From NCBI GenBank assembly GCA_001949185.1, contig BDGG01000009.1, positions 1,731,135-1,795,134 of the forward strand: 64,000 bases of DNA, in the 5' to 3' direction. Shown piece by piece: positions 45,402 to 57,000 of this stretch; the first letter of the stretch is position 1, and each line of letters starts with the position of its first letter. The notes beneath the pieces are model-generated. The model ran no database searches, was not told the origin of the DNA, and was given only the letters and a program-made list of their open reading frames with translations. The stretch comes from Ramazzottius varieornatus (taxonomy: Eukaryota; Tardigrada; Eutardigrada; Parachela; Ramazzottiidae). The translations under genes and the position numbers were made by a program.

Positions 45402-47261
45402 ATGGAAGCTTCTCCTCTGGTGACTAGTGGTACGGATGGTGACACCAACAGCGAGAGCTTTCCCAAGAAGCTTAAAGGTGAGGCGAGGTAATGATTATGC
45501 ATGCTAATGACCGTCTGACCAGCAGTGAAACAAATGTTGGCCTGCGCATTTTTGCTTGATATTGGTTGCAGTGAATGACGACAGTTTGCGCGGTGTACCG
45601 AACGGGGAAGTGGTTCAGGGAGAAGCTGACTCGACGGACAACACAGAAAACGCCAAGCCGTATGAGAATGGGGACCACAAGGAGCACAAGACGAGCTGCT
45701 GCGCAGCCGCTACAGCTGAAGATGGAAACGGGCCCTCTACTAGCTCTGGAAATCGAGGGGAACCACTCAAAGCAGTGCTGGATGCCACCGAGGCGCAGTA
45801 TATCGATGCAAGGACCACTGAGCAAATGAACGACATTGAGGCTGAGGTAGCTTTGTACAACTTCTGTATGACGTTGGGCTAAATCAGAATAAAGCGTTTT
45901 TCCATGGCCTTTGTATCTCCTTAGATAAAGCAGAACTTGGCCTTCATCTCCGAGAAGGAAGACGTGAGCATCTTGGAAGAGGAGTACGAGGATGCGATTT
46001 ACATCCAGAAGATAGCGGTGAATCCTAGCCGTCACAGTTGCTACTTACTCTTTGGCTAACCTTCTTATTTGGCCGAGGTTAGCGCGTCTCGCTTTTGATA
46101 TTTGGGAAACTGTTGGGTGGTTGTAGGACTTAAAGACCAGATACCGGTGGCTTCGTCGTACGCGGGGAGATGGCAATTGCTTCTATCGATCTCTGGGGTG
46201 AGTCTACGAAGGACTGGCCATTGTTCTGTTCAGAGGATGTATACCGCAATGTCCGCAACGTTGCCTCCTCCTCCATGAAGCGCTTTTCCCTTTCAGGCTC
46301 TCCCTTTTTGAGAACCTTATGAATGCCAAGGACATCCCAAAAGCAAATGCGTAAGTATTCTCCTGTAGTTGGAAGCTGTTGAATGAGGGATGAGAATGGC
46401 TTCATGGTGCAGGTGCTTTACAGGTTCGCGGACTTAATGGTGAAGTGCAAGGACGAGCTACTGGAGATGGGTTACCCCAAGTTCACCATGGAAGACGTAA
46501 GTGGCTTGTCTCAGGGCACTCGTTGCATTTGGTTATGGTATGATTTGATGACAGGACGTCTTCTCATTTTGCAGTTTGTGGATACCGTAAGTAGAGCGTA
46601 TGAGACGGCCTTAAATCAAGTTGTTGACGTCTGTAGCCGTGTTCTTGGTTCAGTTCAACGACAACTTGATGCGAGCCATGGAGCAACCCAGTGAAGAGAC
46701 TCTACTAGGGATATTCCAGGATCAGGGACAGTCAGACTTTATCGTAGTCTGGCTGCGCTTCTTGACTGTCCTGCAGTTGCGCAAAGAGCCAGACTTCTAT
46801 GAGAACTTCATCGACACTTATCCTAATATTGTGGACTTTTGTCGGGCGGAAGTGGAACCGTTCGGGTGAGTATCCTCCCAAAGTAGGAGCTTGGCAAACA
46901 CACGAGACACGATCGTTTTCCCAAGTGGCGTACTTTTATCGTGATATTGGCTAGAAGCATGCGCCACTGCGGCAGAACGTTCAGGTCGAGTTTCTGCGCC
47001 GAGGTCCTATTGATAGAAGACATGGTGAATGAATTGTCCGGTAGATATCGCTACTGTCTCCGCAGAAAGGACGCAGACAACATCCATGTTGTGGCGATAA
47101 CTTCCCTGCTGAAAGTGAAAGTGCGGATAGAGTACATGGATCGCGGACAGAAGGTTAGCGCCCATGACTTCCCGGAAGTGGAAGGCGACCCTCAGATCAC
47201 GCTGCTCTATCGACCTGGACACTACGATGTCTTGTACAGAATGAGCCATGAAGCCCAGTGA
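45402..47261 (+). CDS. OTUB1: OTU-domain ubiquitin thioesterase, otubain 1-like
   Basis: Otubains cleave Lys48-linked ubiquitin chains and can also block E2 enzymes. Exons: 45402-45477, 45572-45846, 45925-46017, 46127-46197, 46297-46361, 46423-46496, a 12-nt microexon at 46575-46586, 46654-46865 and 47065-47261. An acidic N-terminal tail of about 110 residues, longer than in vertebrate OTUB1, precedes the OTU fold. RGDGNCFYRSLGF holds the catalytic Asp and Cys, and YRPGHYDVLY holds the catalytic His. Between them are KFTMEDFVDT, QSDFIVVWLRFLT, EVEPFG and IHVVAITSLL, all typical. The intron before the last exon carries hairpin repeat copy 5. The gene converges on FCF1 with about 225 bp between stops. 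Confidence 0.93.
46575..46586 (+). other. Candidate 12-nt microexon of OTUB1
   Basis: TTTGTGGATACC (Phe-Val-Asp-Thr) is flanked by TTTGCAG and GTAAGTAG. Including it joins MED to FNDNLMRAM in frame and restores the length of the family's DFHNTF segment. The next exon then begins after TTGGTTCAG at 46654. Confidence 0.75.
46921..46969. repeat. GTGGCGCAC hairpin repeat, copy 5
   Basis: Last intron of OTUB1. The left arm CCAAGTGGCGTAC pairs with GCATGCGCCACT, around a loop with ATATTGGCTAG. The outer flank TTGGCAAAC lies about 30 bp to the left. Confidence 0.75.
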
Positions 47262-47485
47262 CGCTACACCTATAGTAACCACCTTCTGTATGATAATGTT
47301 CTTGTTACTGTTTCAAATTAACGAACTAATGTCTCTTTTTTTATACCCAGCCAGGCAAAACGTCTTATATGGTTCATTTTCTATTGTACGCTTACTCTTT
47401 CAACGGTCAAGTTACTGCGATGGTGTGACGACGAGCAGTGTTTTGATTGACAGAAGGGGGTCCATGGGTATAGAATATGAACATA

Positions 47486-48538
47486 TCAAATTTTGGGTGC
47501 GCCAAAAGCGTCAGGCAGTCTTTCAATAGTACATCTGCGGTTCTTGATGTACATAATGGGGATACCGGGTATCTTCCGTATTCGTTGCTGCAGGTCTTTG
47601 TCGCATGTTGCCACGATGTAGCACTTGTGCTGTGAGAAGAAGAAAGGGTAGTTGAACCTTCTAGGAGCATTCCCCGTCAAGGAGTTGAGAGAGTGGCCTA
47701 CCTGAGTGACTCGCTGAACTAGACAATCGTCAGCGTAGGTCCCCTTGTGCATGCATGGCAGGCGTTCCACGCGTGGGTCCTTAACTATCCTGCAACACCA
47801 CACCGTGATGAAGGGATACCGATAGCAGACTCCAGGACCAAAGTGCCAAGGACTTACTTGAGGGCAATCTTGTATTTACTGCCCAGCTTCTCCAGTTCGG
47901 CCATAACACAGTCAGTCACATAGGGAATGCACTTTGCGTACAAGCATTCCATCATTCCCTGAATGAGGTCGATCTTGTTCTTGACGCAAAAATTGACAAA
48001 ATTGGTATCAATGACTATCCGGAACGGCGGCCCCAGTTGAGTGTTGTACTTGAAGAAGAGTGCGGAAGAGTACTTCGGCCTACAATACCAAATTTATGCA
48101 TCACCTGGACATCACTTCCCGTCCGATGATATGGGATATTAAGGTAGGGGAATTTGACGAGCCAAGTTGCGTACGCTTCGTGAACCTGGATCTCTTGCTG
48201 ACTCGGATCTTTCGTTTTTTTTGAAATCTGACGATCTTTGGGCTTTCTGTGAAAGCAAAACCGATCTTGTCATGACTCATGAGGCAGAGGGAGACTTGTG
48301 AAAGGAACTTGAAGATGGTACGCTTATATCGTAGGTCAAGAGGTGAGCGTACATTCTTTCGTCTGATGGTCTGATCATCCGCTTCATCGCCGCAAACTTC
48401 TTCGTCTTCTTGATTTTACCCTGAAAATAAGCAGCAAACCTCAGACTTGAGCGCCGAAATCCAGATTGAATTTGGAGTGCTCGTCTTGGTGTTGCGGTCG
48501 TAGGATCAACATCAGTAAAGTGAGACTTGACTTACCAT
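47486..48538 (-). CDS. FCF1: rRNA-processing protein FCF1 (UTP24-type PIN endonuclease)
   Basis: FCF1/Utp24 is the PIN-domain nuclease of the small-subunit processome, involved in early pre-18S cleavage. Six exons on the minus strand: the start codon alone at the end of exon 1 (48538-48536), then 48420-48321, 48245-48186, 48079-47858, 47789-47702 and 47629-47486. [12 protein letters not shown] and [11 protein letters not shown] lead into the PIN domain, whose acidic residues are visible in [20 protein letters not shown] and [12 protein letters not shown]. The product ends [12 protein letters not shown]. It is close to the usual 200 residues and well conserved. The exon 1 assignment rests on ATG|GTAAGT being followed in phase by the CAG|GGTAAAATC acceptor exon. 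Confidence 0.92.
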
Positions 48539-49850
48539 CCTGGAGAGACCAGGTCCCGAGCGCGGTTGAAGTAACGGAAGCGGCAGCGAGTGCAGTAAAT
48601 TCTCCTATGTGATCTAGGGATCACAGATGTTCTTCTTGATGAAATTCTGCGAGGGAAACATCCATTAAACGACATCAAGAGCACTGATGTGCTGCTGAAG
48701 CGCGCGTTGCTGGAAGGAAGGACACCGTAAAGTATCCTTGACGTCATGCGTCAAAGTATAATGCGGGGCAGATTTTAGTCATGACGTAACCATTCTTTGA
48801 CCTACAAGATTGTTAATGTGACCGAAAAGTAAGATCATTCAATGAACCTCCACTACAGCTTGGGTATGAAAAAGAAACAAAACCGCACTTCGGTTGATTG
48901 ACTGCACCTGTTAGCTCAATGTTTGAAAAAGCACTTCTGCCGACATTCGATGCCAAGATTTCCTAGATACGAGACCTGGCTCCGGTAAATTTATAGCCTA
49001 CCATTTTGATTTCGCGCGTTTTGGCTTGCTATGCTCCGACAGACGCGCGCTGCAGCAGCACATCAGTGATCAAGAGACTGAAGAGAGGTCAGATGTTCCG
49101 TAATCCAGTTCAATACAGCATTACCTGATCTTACTGGCGGTGACTTCTACAGGCTCACAGCATGACATTGTAATTGCATAGTGTCTACTACCAGAGTGAT
49201 ACACGTGCCGAAGCTGTTTGCCATGCCAGGCTTTATAGCATTGGATAGCATGGCACAATCACGCGGAGAGTTGGGTTCGGCAGGCTATGGGGTTCTTTTA
49301 CCAGTGGAGAAAGCAGCACGTTTGTTCTGGCTGGTGTTCAGCATTGCTCTCAGTGAACTGACGCAGCTTTGACTTTTCTTCCCACTCTGTCAAGCAACTT
49401 TCTGCCGGATCCGTTGTTCCGTTTAAATGTCAGATTTTGAGGGCTATCTTTTTGCTCAAAGGAAAAAACATGTGCGGCCACTGCAAGCCGGTAGAATAAT
49501 TAATACAGTAGTAAAGTTAACTGCGTGTTACAAACTGTACTCGAACAACACTTAAGACCATGATCCTACACACACTGTCTGATATGGCATACTTCCACCA
49601 AACCAATCAGACATCTATTCGGACAGGTTATAATTCCCAGCTTGTCCTAAACATAAACTCCTGGTTGGCACGAACCTGTAAGGAGCTATTAACAGGGCTG
49701 TGCCGTATGACGCAATGTTCGCGCGTTTTCACGAGCAACTTTTTCTTCCTGTGTGTCTGTTTGCGGAACCAACCTCGATCTTCTTCCCTTCCTGTCATCT
49801 TATGGTAAGACTTCTAACTTGATTTGTCGTGATTGCATACAGTAAGTACA
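48539..49850. other. Intergenic region downstream of FCF1 start
   Basis: No gene is supported in 1.3 kb. Short frames (48532-48747 minus, 49181-49372 plus, 49560-49808 plus) have no domain or consistent splice signals. Confidence 0.4.
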
Positions 49851-49868
49851 CCAGCTTTTTATTTGCAG

Positions 49869-50471
49869 ATTATCCTGAACGTCTTCGCTCTGGACAAGTA
49901 CTTCACCACCGTCTGCAGCTGCTGTCTGAAAGTCCATCACCGCGACTCGTCCCTGCCTTTTCCGTCTTCTTTCAATTCATCACAGATCTGCAAGTGCGTT
50001 CGCAGTGACAAAGGTGTGTAGCTGATCCATTTTACGTGTTCGTAGTACATGAACGTATACAGAAATCTTGTCATTTTCACACATGCAAGTGCTGTTACCC
50101 ATTGATGCTGCGTACAACGTCACAATTCCCGTGTGCATCATACGCGACTACAGCACGTGACCTAGACATCATGCGTGTGTCTGGGAAACATATGCAGAGT
50201 ATGCGCACTAGTGCACGCACATAGAGTTGCGCATGGGTGAAGCTTTACTTAGCAAGTATTTGCACATATTCGGCAACCAATCAGCACTGGTTACGCAGAA
50301 GCGGCGCGTTTTGAGGGACTTACGTAGCAGCAAGTGCGCCAACAATCCAGACGTTACTTGTAACAATTCATTGATATTACTTTTTTCTGTTTTCAGGCTA
50401 CACGTTCCAGAAAATGCCATTTATTGCCGACATCACTCTGAAACCAGAGTTTCTTCAAGACCGCCCCAATG
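49869..50471 (+). other. Possible exon pair of an unrecognised gene
   Basis: A stretch from the TTTGCAG acceptor at about 49868 reads IILNVFALDKYFTTVCSCC and ends at AAAG|GTGTGT (about 50012). Across an intron it joins in phase to YTFQKMPFIADITLKPEFL (from 50399), which has its own GT donor at about 50472. Neither piece matches a family I know, and no further exons were found. It may belong to the same decayed region as copy B of the relic sequence. Confidence 0.25.
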
Positions 50472-50577
50472 TAATGCCTTCGTTTCTTTAAAGAATTTGG
50501 GATTTAATTATTTCAAAAAATTTATTTGATATTTAATTCCAGTATCGAGCAAAAATTTTTCCAGATAGGGATGAGAG

Positions 50578-50607
50578 CAATGCGGTGTTTTTCGAGACAC
50601 CGCATTG
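50578..50607. repeat. Perfect 11-bp stem hairpin
   Basis: CAATGCGGTGT and ACACCGCATTG flank an 8-base loop. No associated gene was identified. Confidence 0.6.
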
Positions 50608-50879
50608 TAATCCAGAGTAAGTGCTATGGGCAGCAGCTGGACGCGACCTCAACTGAAGCATTAGTTAGTTGTTCGTAACGTTACAATGCCTCAAAAAGAT
50701 CGGAATTCAACCTGGTATCACCTCCATCCGTAAAAAAAAACTCCCACGCTGGAAAATCTGAAAAGAATCTTTACTACGATGCAAGACCAGTATGGATTCC
50801 TCTATGCCTCGCCTCGGTTCTTCCTGAATGTAGCGGAGTAGAACGACGTCCCAAGAAGACATGACCTGTCTCCAGCCCC

Positions 50880-52152
50880 AAAAATGAACCAAAATTGCCT
50901 CGAGTTCAACAACTTTGAGAAGCAGAACGTTCGAAGAGCTGGAGTGTGCTTGAGCGTATCGACTGCTGTCGCCATGTTTGTTCTGAAAAACTCCGATGTG
51001 TACGGAACTGCCAGAGTCGCAGCAGCAGCGCTTTCTATCTCTTCTTCAACAACTTCTTCGATCGTCAAGACTCCGTGTCCGTAGAGAATCACCACCAAAA
51101 CCGTCGAGCAGTGACGCAGGTCAACGGACAGCTCAAGGTCAATTTAAAAACATCACGCAGCTCTAAAACATGTAGAATGATCGTATGACTTGCAGGAATT
51201 TCAGACTGAATACGACTTCCTCGAAGAATACGTCAATAAATCTCCAAAGATGAACGCTTACCGGACCTGGTTCTCGTGCAGTAGATGATGAACATCAAAA
51301 GTCACTTGTCCATCTCGCAGCATCTTTTCTCCGAAGGATTTGACCATTATGCTACCCAGACAATGAACCAGGATACGCTTGAGGTATGCTCAGTAGCAGA
51401 CGTGAACACGTGAACCTAACTAACACAGTGTTTTTGTAGCGGTTTTTCTCTGGAGCTCGATCAATGCTTGGAGAAAGGCTGAACAATAAAGAGCTTCCTG
51501 GAGGATGAGTACAAATGGACCGAAGAGCCACTCCGCACGGAAGATCTGGACGAAGTCGATTTTCCTTGCGTCTTTCATCCTCTAACGGCTCCGTCCATCC
51601 AGAAACAGCTGAACCGTTTCACTTGTGCCGAATGTCGACCAGTGTACTTTTATACTCGGCAGGCGGATGGTAACATCTCCATCCCCGTCGACCTTCCCGG
51701 ATCACGTACCTCAAGGACAGTGGAAACCTTTTTTACGGTACCGAGGAGTTGTACGAACATTTCATCAAACTGGAGTGTGAGTTTCGAAAGTACGTCGACA
51801 AAAGTATCCAGTTCAAGAATCCGAGGAAAGAACTACTGAAGGTCTTGGAGCTCCAGCGTACAATGTGGCCGAAGAAACTTCTTTAGCTTTCAAACTTCTG
51901 TTGCGAGATACGAGATGTACTTGTAACGCGTATTTGTTTTTCACGAACGCTTCAGATAGCTATATTCGGTTTCGTCTTCATTGCGAATTGTGTGCTCTGA
52001 AGAGGCAGCGCGTGGCAGAGCGTAAATCCAAAGCTTTTGCCAGCAAGGCGAAAAATGTGATTGCTCGAAAATCCAAAAGAGAGAAAACTGGAAAATCTCA
52101 GAAAGGCTCATGTGTGAATCGCCAAATTGCAAAGTTTACCTTGGGCAAATAA
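50880..52152 (+). pseudogene. Unidentified relic coding sequence, copy B
   Basis: Broken open stretches in several frames: FYLFFNNFFDRQDSVS (about 51035), EFQTEYDFLEEYVNKSP (about 51197), then EDEYKWTEEPLRTEDLDEV (about 51500) and NRFTCAECRPVYFYTRQ (about 51620). FYGTEELYEHFIKLECEF (about 51735) and a basic tail KSKAFASKAKNVIARKSK ending at 52152 follow. FFNNFFDR resembles FFNNIFDR in copy A at about 20580. Stop codons and frame changes interrupt it, and only some could be introns. The family is unknown to me. Confidence 0.3.
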
Positions 52153-52787
52153 AATCACTCACATTTGGTGAAGTCGAAACTCGAGTTATTTCATCTCGTT
52201 ATCACTTATCTACCTTGTTCTGTCTCCAATGTTGATCCGGTAATTTCAAATAATAGATGGTGTAAGTCTAAAGTAAATGAAGTAATGTCTCACTAGGTAA
52301 ACGTGTTCTGCCTTGTCGGTTCGATGGAGCTTCACAATCCACCACCCACAGGTAAGTCACGCCCCGTGCACATAACCGATCCGCCCTCGACTTGATGCAT
52401 TTTTGTGTTGACCAATGAGGCGATTAGCTCTATTTTTGAAATTTCTGTTTCTACCTCTATTTGGGCGGAGTTACATTATCCAATCCCATGGAGAAATTCT
52501 ACGTCATCCAACTCTCCTCGTGATTTTCCATCAGAATTTTAGTACATTCTGCACGTGTATCACTCTGCTACTACTGCGCCCCTTCGGGTTTTTAACCCGT
52601 AGGAGTGACTCGTATCCCATTGCGGTAATTGGGCACTGTGAATGCCGTAAGTTGAAGCCTTGATTTCGCAATATCCATTTTAGAAATTTCGCCTCCACAA
52701 GTTAATTTCTCTTCCGTATTCCCTGACCCTGAGTGATTCGGGATCTTCAAGCAGTCAGGAGCCTTCAGTGGCTATCGTTGCGAGAAC
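52153..52787. promoter_or_regulatory. Upstream region of NOL12
   Basis: No gene was seen. TACGTCATCC occurs at about 52501 and GGGCGGAG at about 52463; similar motifs occur upstream of GALNT-A (about 21860). The region carries the NOL12 promoter by position. Confidence 0.35.
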
Positions 52788-53831
52788 ATGGGACGCAAAA
52801 ACAAGGTGGTGGTATCATTCAACGATAAGGATCGCAGGTATGTCGTCTGCTAATTTTGCACGCTCGCGCGAAGACGATTGGGCTTCGCACTTTACTGTTT
52901 TCTGCTTCAGGGATTATCTGACGGGGTTCCGAAAGCGAAAAGATCAAAGGAGAAAAGTAGCCAAGCAGAAACTTGAAAAGCGGATAGATGAAGAAAGGAA
53001 AGCCCTGAGAGAAGCTGTAAGTTGTTCGTAAGCCGTATACAGACTGGATTACATCATGACGTCACGGCTTTGTCGGAATTTATGAATTAGTAAATCTTAG
53101 CTCCAGCTCTAAGCTTCTCGGTTCACGACCGCGATGACGTCATGCGTCTGTAAGGATGTCTTTAATGCAGTACAGTGCATCACTGTCACTGATCTATTTC
53201 CTCCGGTAGAGACGGAAATCCGGTGGAATGACCAGAGCTCCAATTCCCCAAGATGTCGAGGATTTGGAATCTCGCGTACAGCAAGAAGTTGTGGATCTAC
53301 CGACGCACTCCGTTACGGTCACGCAACTGGAAAACTTGGACCTTAGCCAGAAAGACCTCTTTCTCGGTTTCAACCACGTGCGTACTGTGTCTAGCTGGAT
53401 CCACTCGCACGAGCAACTCTAATGTACCGCGCACAACCTCCTGCAATACAATACAGTAACTTAATAATTGTGTCATTGATAGGGAGGAACCATTGTGAAG
53501 CTAGACGAGACAGAACCAGCACATGAAGAAGGCGAGTCATCGAAGAAGTCGGCGAAGAACCGCTCATCGCGACAGAAGTCATCCGCCAAGTCTCACAAAG
53601 GAGAAGAGACTGACCCCAAAAAGTACGGTATCTGCATCGACCAAGCATGAATGACAGTTGTTGGTCCTATTCAGTTGGTTCCTCGCCTAACGACAGTAGA
53701 GATGTCAGTTTTTCCTTTGAAGACTGAAGGCACATGAGCGGATGTTAGCGAAGCTTTCCGGAAAGAACCGTCCAAGAAACCTCCGGGACAAGGATCAGTC
53801 TGGCGGAGGCCGTAAGCGGAAAAAGCGATAA
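52788..53831 (+). CDS. NOL12: Nucleolar protein 12 (Nop25/RRP17 family)
   Basis: NOL12 (yeast Rrp17) is a nucleolar RNA-binding protein needed for rRNA processing. Five exons: 52788-52837, 52911-53016, 53210-53377, 53483-53622 and about 53724-53831, all with GT-AG borders and consistent phase. The N-terminus VVVSFNDKDRRDYLTGFRKRK is the family signature and is followed by a basic coiled-coil helix (RIDEERKALREA). HSVTVTQLENLDLS is a second conserved block. The C-terminus is Lys/Arg/Ser-rich and ends GRKRKKR, likely a nucleolar targeting signal. Length is about 190 residues, near that of animal homologues. It converges on the LRP gene. Confidence 0.9.
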
Positions 53832-54077
53832 GGTAGGATACATACAGAATTTTCACGTTTCAGGCGTGGCAAGCTTGAAAAATAATCATGGAAGACGCAC
53901 AATGAAAAGAATAAAAAATTCCACAGCTGCTAACAGAGGGGAGGAAGCCTAGAAAGATCACGGTTTTCAAACAAAATTTGGTTTCGTTCTGAAAGCAGTC
54001 TGCGAAGGCATGAGAATGGCCTCCTTCGCTCCATTAGCCAAAAATACTGCAAGAAGAAGCAAAAAGACCGGGTGGTT

Positions 54078-57000
54078 TCACGTCTTGAGGCTACCATTTC
54101 CATTGATCCTTCTAGAGTCCACATCGTCTTCATGTAAGTGTAACAAGCCGGACTTTTCTGTCGAATCTGTAATCTTGCCGTTCTTCTGGTAGAAGCAAGA
54201 CTCATAGACGGGGTTGGCGAAAGCCACTCGGTCTGGGTGCAGCACGTCGCTCTCTTCCCACGTCTCATCTTTCAAGAACATGGGGTTGTTGATAGCCGCC
54301 TCGCTGTCAGCCTCTATCCCCACTTCTTCCATTAGGACGTGCTGGAATGGCTTAGCCTGCTTGCGCTTTCTCCAAACCAGTCCGGCACTGCCGACGCACA
54401 GTACCACAATGATGACTAGTATTGGTATGCCGATGGTTATGGTCGCTTCGGCACTTGTCATAGCACTGTTGCCGTCCTCTAAATCTAGTATGTGCCTTTC
54501 GCAGTGCATACCCAAGTAATCCGGTGGACACCTTTGGAAAAATCAATAATAGTATATAAATATCCGATCAAAAATATTATAATGTCACAGTCATTTCGGA
54601 CATCGGCGCATGCTGTCAGCCAACAACACCGAAGGCGTGCGCCACTTGAGATAACGATCTGGGTGAAATCCCATTTGGTTTAGCTAAGAAAAGGAACGGT
54701 TTTCTTACATGCAGGTTGGCGTAGTCTTCTCTCCAACTACTGGAAGACAGGTTGCGCCATTCTGACAAAAGTCGTGACACTGAATCGGTACTTCACACAG
54801 TGTGCCGATCCATTCGGACGCACACCTGTCAAATCAAGTCAGTTCAGCAATTGGTCAGAGTTTTGAAGCTTGAGAGAAAGGTGGGCGACTTGCACCTACT
54901 GGCAACGGTAGTGGTAATGAGGGTCCGACACGCATGTGCCTCCGTTGATGCACTTGAGTGCAGCGCAATTGGTGACGTATTCGCAGCTTTGCCCTGGATG
55001 CAAAACGTGAGGCCTCAGTTATATTCAGTGCGTAATTGCTTGCACGGAGAACCCACCGTAGAAGCCGTCAGCGCATACGCAGTGATCGGAATTGTCTTTC
55101 ATGCAAGTGCCGTTATTGCGACATGCGCAGTCTTTATTGTCGAGATGACACCTGATTCCAGTCTTTCCAGCTGGACATTGACATCTTGGTGGGAAGCCGT
55201 GGATGCAAGTTCCGCTCTTGCAGTAGCCCTGGCAGAGATCATCTTCGCAGGTACTTCCGCTGAAGCCCGCCGAGCAAGAGCATCTCTTGGTACCGTCGCT
55301 CATGGAGCACACCCCTTTGTTATGACATTTCAAGTCATCACACTTCTCGCATTTCTCACCCTCGAACCTGTCCCGCAAAAGAAAACCCTGAATGTACTTC
55401 ACATTGACGCAGCAAAGAAAATCGAGCAGATTCTTTGTGCAAGTGGCGCACGTATCGAGCCTATAACGGTAGGCATGTGCGCCACTTGGAAATAGACGAT
55501 CTGGTGGGGATTGTATTCTGATGTGCCGTCTTATACTGTATGCATGGCAGATGACACTGGGAGTCAGTGGAAATAGTTGACTTTACCCGGGCTGACAGCG
55601 GCATCGTTCGGCTCCTTTGCGGTCAATGTAGCAAGTTCCATTGTTATGGCAGCGACCGCAGAAGCCTTCGCCGGTTTGGCAGTGTTCACCGGTGAAACCC
55701 GGCAGACAGACGCAATGGGCTTTGCCTTCTTGAACGTAACAAGAACCACTGTTTCGGCAAAAGTCGTTACATTCTCGACGCGGTGTGTCACATCTTTTGC
55801 CCATCCAGTCCGGCGGGCAACTACGAAGCAACAGTACAGCTCTGTGTCTGAAAGAGGCCGCTGAAGACATAATATTGAGAAAGAGCTGGTTGTCCGTACC
55901 TGCAGGCCAGAAGACCTGTGGAATCGACAGTGCAGTTTCCTCCCTGTTGACAGAAGTTGGCACAGAGGTTTCTCTGGCAGCGCTCGCCTTGGTACGGTGG
56001 CTGACATGTGCACTTGGGCGTCGTTCCATCGCTCAAGTTGCACAGGCCGTTGTTGTAACAGTAGGTCCAACACTTCTCCACGGCACATGCCGGCCCTTGA
56101 AATTGCGGCGGACATCTGGCGGGCAAAAAGGACGTTACGCTAGTCAGGCTGGAGCAGGGAAAATGCCACGTTGATGGTCGGGACTTACTTGCAACCGTAA
56201 CCACTTCCGACCATCAGCGGACGACATTGGCCGTCATTCTGACAGGGAGGTTGGCACTTGGACTTGTCCAGACTTTGACACTTGTTGCTGACTGCATCGA
56301 AGACTGAGTATCCGCTGCACATGCAGTGGTGCTTGCCAGGTGGATCGGGGATGCACATCATGTCGGACGGACACCTTGCCTCAGCGCACAAATTAGGCAC
56401 TATAACAATGACAATTCACACTTGAGAAGCAGGCTTGCAAGTTCTCCAACAAGATTTGCTGCCATCAGTGTCAAGGAGGACTTACACTTCTTGTTCTGCT
56501 TCTGTTCTTGCAGTATGACAATGTTGGCTGCTCGGCCAAGTCCTTTGGCCAGTATCGTTGCATTACCAATGCCGAACTTGTTTATCCGCATGATAGTCTT
56601 ATTCTTTGACGTTGAAAGAAAGATTTGGTCCTCGAAGATGTCGATCTTGTAGGGCTCTTCTCTCTCTACATGATAAGAAGGGTTTGGTCATCCGGCCTTG
56701 CAAAGATAGATTGTCGAGGTTACCGAGGGAAAGATGCGTCACTCGCTGTCGGTCCTTTCCGTCGATGGTCATGGACTCAATGGCGGCTGTTTTGGGGTCG
56801 GCCCAGTAGAGGCGCCGGTTTGCGTAGTCGATAGCCAGTCCCGTGGGATAGCGGATGTTCTGATTGACGAGAACCTTTCGCTCCGTCCCGTCATACTTTG
56901 CTCGCTCTATCCGTGGCCTTCCGGAGATGTCCGTCCAGAAAATGTAACCTGACTCGGGATCCACTCTGATATCATAAGGCTCGGCAAGGCCGCTCTTGAT

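Noticed and set aside
45472-46035. 187-codon minus-strand open frame
   Set aside because: Shadow of OTUB1 exons 2 and 3.
54752-55495. 247-codon open frame on the plus strand
   Set aside because: It is antisense to LRP EGF exons; the many Cys codons read backward rarely give stops. It has no domain and no splice logic.
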